Assembly (NCBI GenBank): GCA_964526035.1
Contig: CAZGKE010000200.1
Span: 1-5,746, forward strand
Source of the DNA: DAOMOD01 sp964526035
GTDB taxonomy: Bacteria; Pseudomonadota; Gammaproteobacteria; Xanthomonadales; BPKI01
Length of the DNA: 5,746 bases
Direction of reading: 5' to 3'
The notes below the pieces were generated by a model. The model had not been told where the DNA came from, searched no databases, and saw nothing but the letters and a program-made list of their open reading frames with translations. This document shows, piece after piece, positions 5,711 through 5,746 of the stretch (positions are counted from its first letter, which is position 1; every line of letters starts with the position of its first letter). The position numbers and the translations under genes were made by a program.

Positions 5711-5732
5711 TCGCCCACGGGTGGGCTCCTAC
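5711..5732 (-). repeat. REP-like palindrome E
   Basis: On the minus strand it reads GTAGGAGC, then a perfect 6-base stem (GCCCAC 5713-5718 with GTGGGC 5721-5726) and a 2-base loop, then GA. It faces copy D, so D and E form a converging pair of the kind seen in BIMEs. The window ends 14 bases beyond it, and nothing further is seen. Confidence 0.7.
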
Positions 5733-5746
5733 AGGAAGAGCACAGC

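Noticed and set aside
5498..5732. CRISPR array
   Set aside because: Repeats alternate in orientation, vary in sequence and have irregular spacing, which fits REP elements and not direct CRISPR repeats.

Overview
This is a GC-rich, densely coded stretch of a gammaproteobacterial chromosome. The evidence is an E. coli-like Zur, a proteobacterial leucyl-tRNA synthetase, an outer-membrane TonB-dependent receptor (so a Gram-negative envelope), and GTAG-headed REP-like palindromes of the kind common in Xanthomonadales/Lysobacterales and pseudomonads. A Xanthomonadales-type host is the best guess, but the genus cannot be read from the window.

Layout: (1) 1-1016, minus strand: the N-terminal 338 codons of leuS, cut by the window edge inside the editing domain. 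(2) 1017-1192: a divergent intergenic region with a Zur-box-like palindrome (1142-1159) lying on an extended -10 element. (3) 1193-3286, plus strand: a ZnuD-type TonB-dependent receptor with two His/Asp-rich segments. (4) 3319-4911, minus strand: an exported metallohydrolase of the succinylglutamate desuccinylase/aspartoacylase (AstE/AspA) type, with long acidic segments on both sides of the catalytic domain. (5) 4896-5369, minus strand: zur, whose 3' end overlaps the start of the hydrolase gene. (6) 5370-5746: no gene. This holds the zur promoter, with a second copy of the Zur-box half-site, a perfect inverted repeat, and a cluster of REP-like palindromes in alternating orientation.

Functionally the window is a zinc-acquisition locus beside a housekeeping gene. 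Zur with bound zinc should repress znuD, and probably its own operon, through sites that share the 11-mer TATAGTGTTTC. When zinc is scarce, the receptor would be made and would carry zinc or a zinc complex across the outer membrane with TonB energy. The least explained part is the exported AstE/AspA-like hydrolase, which appears to be co-transcribed and translationally coupled with zur. Its placement suggests an envelope role linked to zinc status that is not part of the textbook Zur regulon. No inner-membrane ZnuABC genes are present here.
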